A stretch of DNA of 64,000 nucleotides from the NCBI GenBank assembly GCA_944321735.1, contig CALUMK010000002.1:167596-231595 (forward strand). Reading direction: 5' to 3'. The first letter of the stretch is position 1, and the number at the start of each line of letters is the position of its first letter. This DNA is from an uncultured Bacteroidales bacterium (GTDB lineage: Bacteria > Bacteroidota > Bacteroidia > Bacteroidales > P3). The position numbers were made by a program, and so were the translations under genes. Below the pieces are notes generated by a model. The model saw nothing but the letters and a program-made list of their open reading frames with translations, was not told where the DNA came from and searched no databases. Shown one piece after another: positions 62,614 through 64,000 of the stretch.

Positions 62614-62978
62614 GTTGAAGTTTGATAGGATTAGAGATAAGCTGTTTCAAATTCGGGAATCTGTGGAATTGATAGTAGAAAGGGTTGGCGAGATTGCTGA
62701 ACCGGCAGATTTTTTTGACGACTCCCAAAGGTGTATTCGTGTTCGATGCTTGTGTGTTGCGGTTGCAGGTCATAGGTGAGAATGTCAAGAAAATATTGGA
62801 TGAATCGGAGAATCCTTTGGAGAAATATCATGAAATTCCTTGGCGGGCGATAGTCTCTTTGCGGAATATAATTTCGCATGAATATGCCAACGTGGATGAA
62901 GAAATCGTCTTTCAGGTGATTAAAGAGGATTTGCCGAAATTGAAAGCTGTGGTTGATGCGTTGCTGTGTATAAATTGA
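62606..62978 (+). pseudogene. hepT: HepT-type HEPN toxin, frameshifted at a T7 run
   Basis: The frame from ATG 62606 starts as a HEPN protein (MCELKFDRIRDKLFQIRESV, ERVGEIAEPADF) but runs out of frame after a run of seven T (62710-62716) and stops at 62779. The rest continues in another frame to 62978: TPKGVFVFDACVLRLQVIGE and the HEPN motif RNIISHEY, an exact R-x4-H-x-Y. Removing one T gives a continuous protein of about 123 residues, the normal HepT size. This may be a true mutation, slippage-based phase variation or a sequencing error. Confidence 0.88.
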
Positions 62979-62988
62979 AAGAAAAGAT

Positions 62989-63744
62989 ATGAAAAAAATC
63001 GCGTTGATTACCGGAGCTACCTCCGGAATAGGCCAGGCGATAGCCCGCAGGTTGGCCAAGGAAGGTTATGATTTGATTATCACCGGCCGTCGTGCCGAGA
63101 AATTGGAAGCCGTGGCCAAGGAACTTTCGGCCGAAGCCAAGGTGTTGCCGTTGGTCTTCGATGTCCGTCATCTGGACGAGGTGCAGAAGAACCTGGGCAA
63201 TCTGCCGGAAGAATGGAGAAACATCGATGTGTTGGTCAACAATGCCGGTCTTGCCGCCGGTTTGGAGCCTTTGCAGGAAGGCTTGATTGATGATTGGGAA
63301 CGGATGATCGATACCAATGTGAAGGGTTTGCTCTATGTGAGCCGGACTATCCTGCCGGGAATGATTGCCCGCAAGAAAGGCCATGTGTTCAATTTGGGTT
63401 CGATTGCCGGGAAAGAGACCTATCTGAACGGCAATGTGTACTGCGCTAGCAAACATGCGGTGGATTCCTTGAGCCGTTCGATGCGGATGGAGTGCTTGCC
63501 CTACAACATCAAGGTGACGCAGATCTGTCCCGGTGCGGTCGAAACCGAGTTCTCGATGGTGCGTTTCCATGGTGACCAGCAGCGGGCTGACAATGTGTAT
63601 AAAGGCTTTACGCCCTTGAAAGGGGAGGACATTGCTGATTTGGTAGCCTATTGTGTGAACCTGCCGGCGCATGTCTGCCTGAACGATATCGTGGTGATGC
63701 CTACGGCGCAAGCTAATTCAGGCCTGTTCCATAAGGTGCTGTAA
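62989..63744 (+). CDS. SDR family NAD(P)-dependent oxidoreductase (YdfG-like)
   Basis: The 251-residue short-chain dehydrogenase has the cofactor motif LITGATSGIGQAIARRLAKE, NNAG, and the catalytic Ser-Tyr-Lys set (GSIAG; YCASKHAV). The end matches the YdfG branch (3-hydroxy acid or serine dehydrogenase), with PTAQANSG. It lies 10 bases after the HepT frame, so it may be read from the same transcript. The natural substrate is uncertain. Confidence 0.94.
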   Translation: MKKIALITGATSGIGQAIARRLAKEGYDLIITGRRAEKLEAVAKELSAEAKVLPLVFDVRHLDEVQKNLGNLPEEWRNIDVLVNNAGLAAGLEPLQEGLIDDWERMIDTNVKGLLYVSRTILPGMIARKKGHVFNLGSIAGKETYLNGNVYCASKHAVDSLSRSMRMECLPYNIKVTQICPGAVETEFSMVRFHGDQQRADNVYKGFTPLKGEDIADLVAYCVNLPAHVCLNDIVVMPTAQANSGLFHKVL

Positions 63745-63769
63745 GCTATTGTCTTTTAGGAGATTCGGT

Positions 63770-64000
63770 CGGCTCGACCGAGGAGAAGAGGCGAAAAATC
63801 CTCACGAAAAAAGGGAGAAAGAAAAGCGGGAAGCTGGAGCGTCAAAAAAGCAAGCATGTCTGAGCGCAGGCGCAGCCAAGCGAGTTCTTGCTTTTAGCGG
63901 AATTACCTGCTTGTCGTTGGATGCCGCCGGCTCGACCGAGGAGAAGAGGCGAAAAATCCTCACGAAAAAAGGGAGAAAGAAAAGCGGGAAGCTGGAGCGT
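63770..64000. repeat. Two 73-base direct repeats flanking a hairpin
   Basis: Identical 73-base units lie at 63770-63842 and 63928-64000 (158 bases apart); the second runs to the window edge. Between them is a hairpin with arms AAAAAGCAAG/CTTGCTTTT (63845-63854 and 63887-63895) around TGTCTGAGCGCAGG and CCAAGCGAG, a REP-like arrangement. It differs from family A. More units may follow beyond the window. Confidence 0.9.

Overview
The window is chromosomal DNA of an anaerobic member of the Bacteroidota, most likely Bacteroidales. The evidence is two kinds of type IX secretion sorting domain (a gliding-motility C-terminal domain and two type A tails), several Bacteroidota-typical families (DUF5723, DUF1848, DUF4136, DUF3791/DUF3990, DUF4143 ATPase), -7 elements of the form TAnnTTTG in front of genes, a general lack of Shine-Dalgarno sequences, and hydF, which points to an [FeFe]-hydrogenase. 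Genus cannot be fixed from this sequence. There are no rRNA genes, no CRISPR array and no recognisable transposase; one tRNA gene (Phe, GAA) is present.

Layout. 1-5.7 kb: cell-surface genes, queE and a large secreted gliding-domain protein. 6-10.7 kb (minus): an operon with a LysM lytic transglycosylase, an SGNH-like protein that seems to have lost its catalytic residues, and an MBOAT O-acyltransferase. 10.8-13.5 kb: bifunctional NAD(P)HX repair gene flanked by two paralogous small lipoproteins. 13.5-20.8 kb: S41 protease, tcdA, gdhA, rsmG, a PAP2 phosphatase and obgE. 21-28 kb: tRNA-Phe, two tandem secreted CPPC proteins, a cysteine desulfidase-family protein and class II aldolase. 28-34 kb: accessory-looking stretch with a possible VRR-NUC-like protein, a saccharopine dehydrogenase-family enzyme, hicAB, surE and a DUF3791/DUF3990 cassette. 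34-45 kb: dnaK, a DUF4143 ATPase, a NifU-like protein, nadD, gmk, tdk, hipBA and DUF1848. 45-60 kb: M13 peptidase, envelope proteins, a transglutaminase-like protein, LD-carboxypeptidase, hydF and an RND efflux operon. 60-64 kb: MBL hydrolase, thyA, an MntA/HepT module, an SDR and a terminal repeat pair.

The most unusual content is a dispersed family of about 70-130 bp hairpin elements placed at the 3' ends of genes (5.7, 15.4, 18.0, 18.1, 29.3, 38.3 and 45.1 kb). Two boxes and an apical motif are conserved, while the stems differ in sequence between copies yet stay complementary. The outer stem starts at, or overlaps, the stop codon of the neighbouring gene. The second theme is toxin-antitoxin content: four modules in about 31 kb, two of which (DUF3990 and HepT) have the toxin reading frame broken by a single frameshift while the partner genes are intact.
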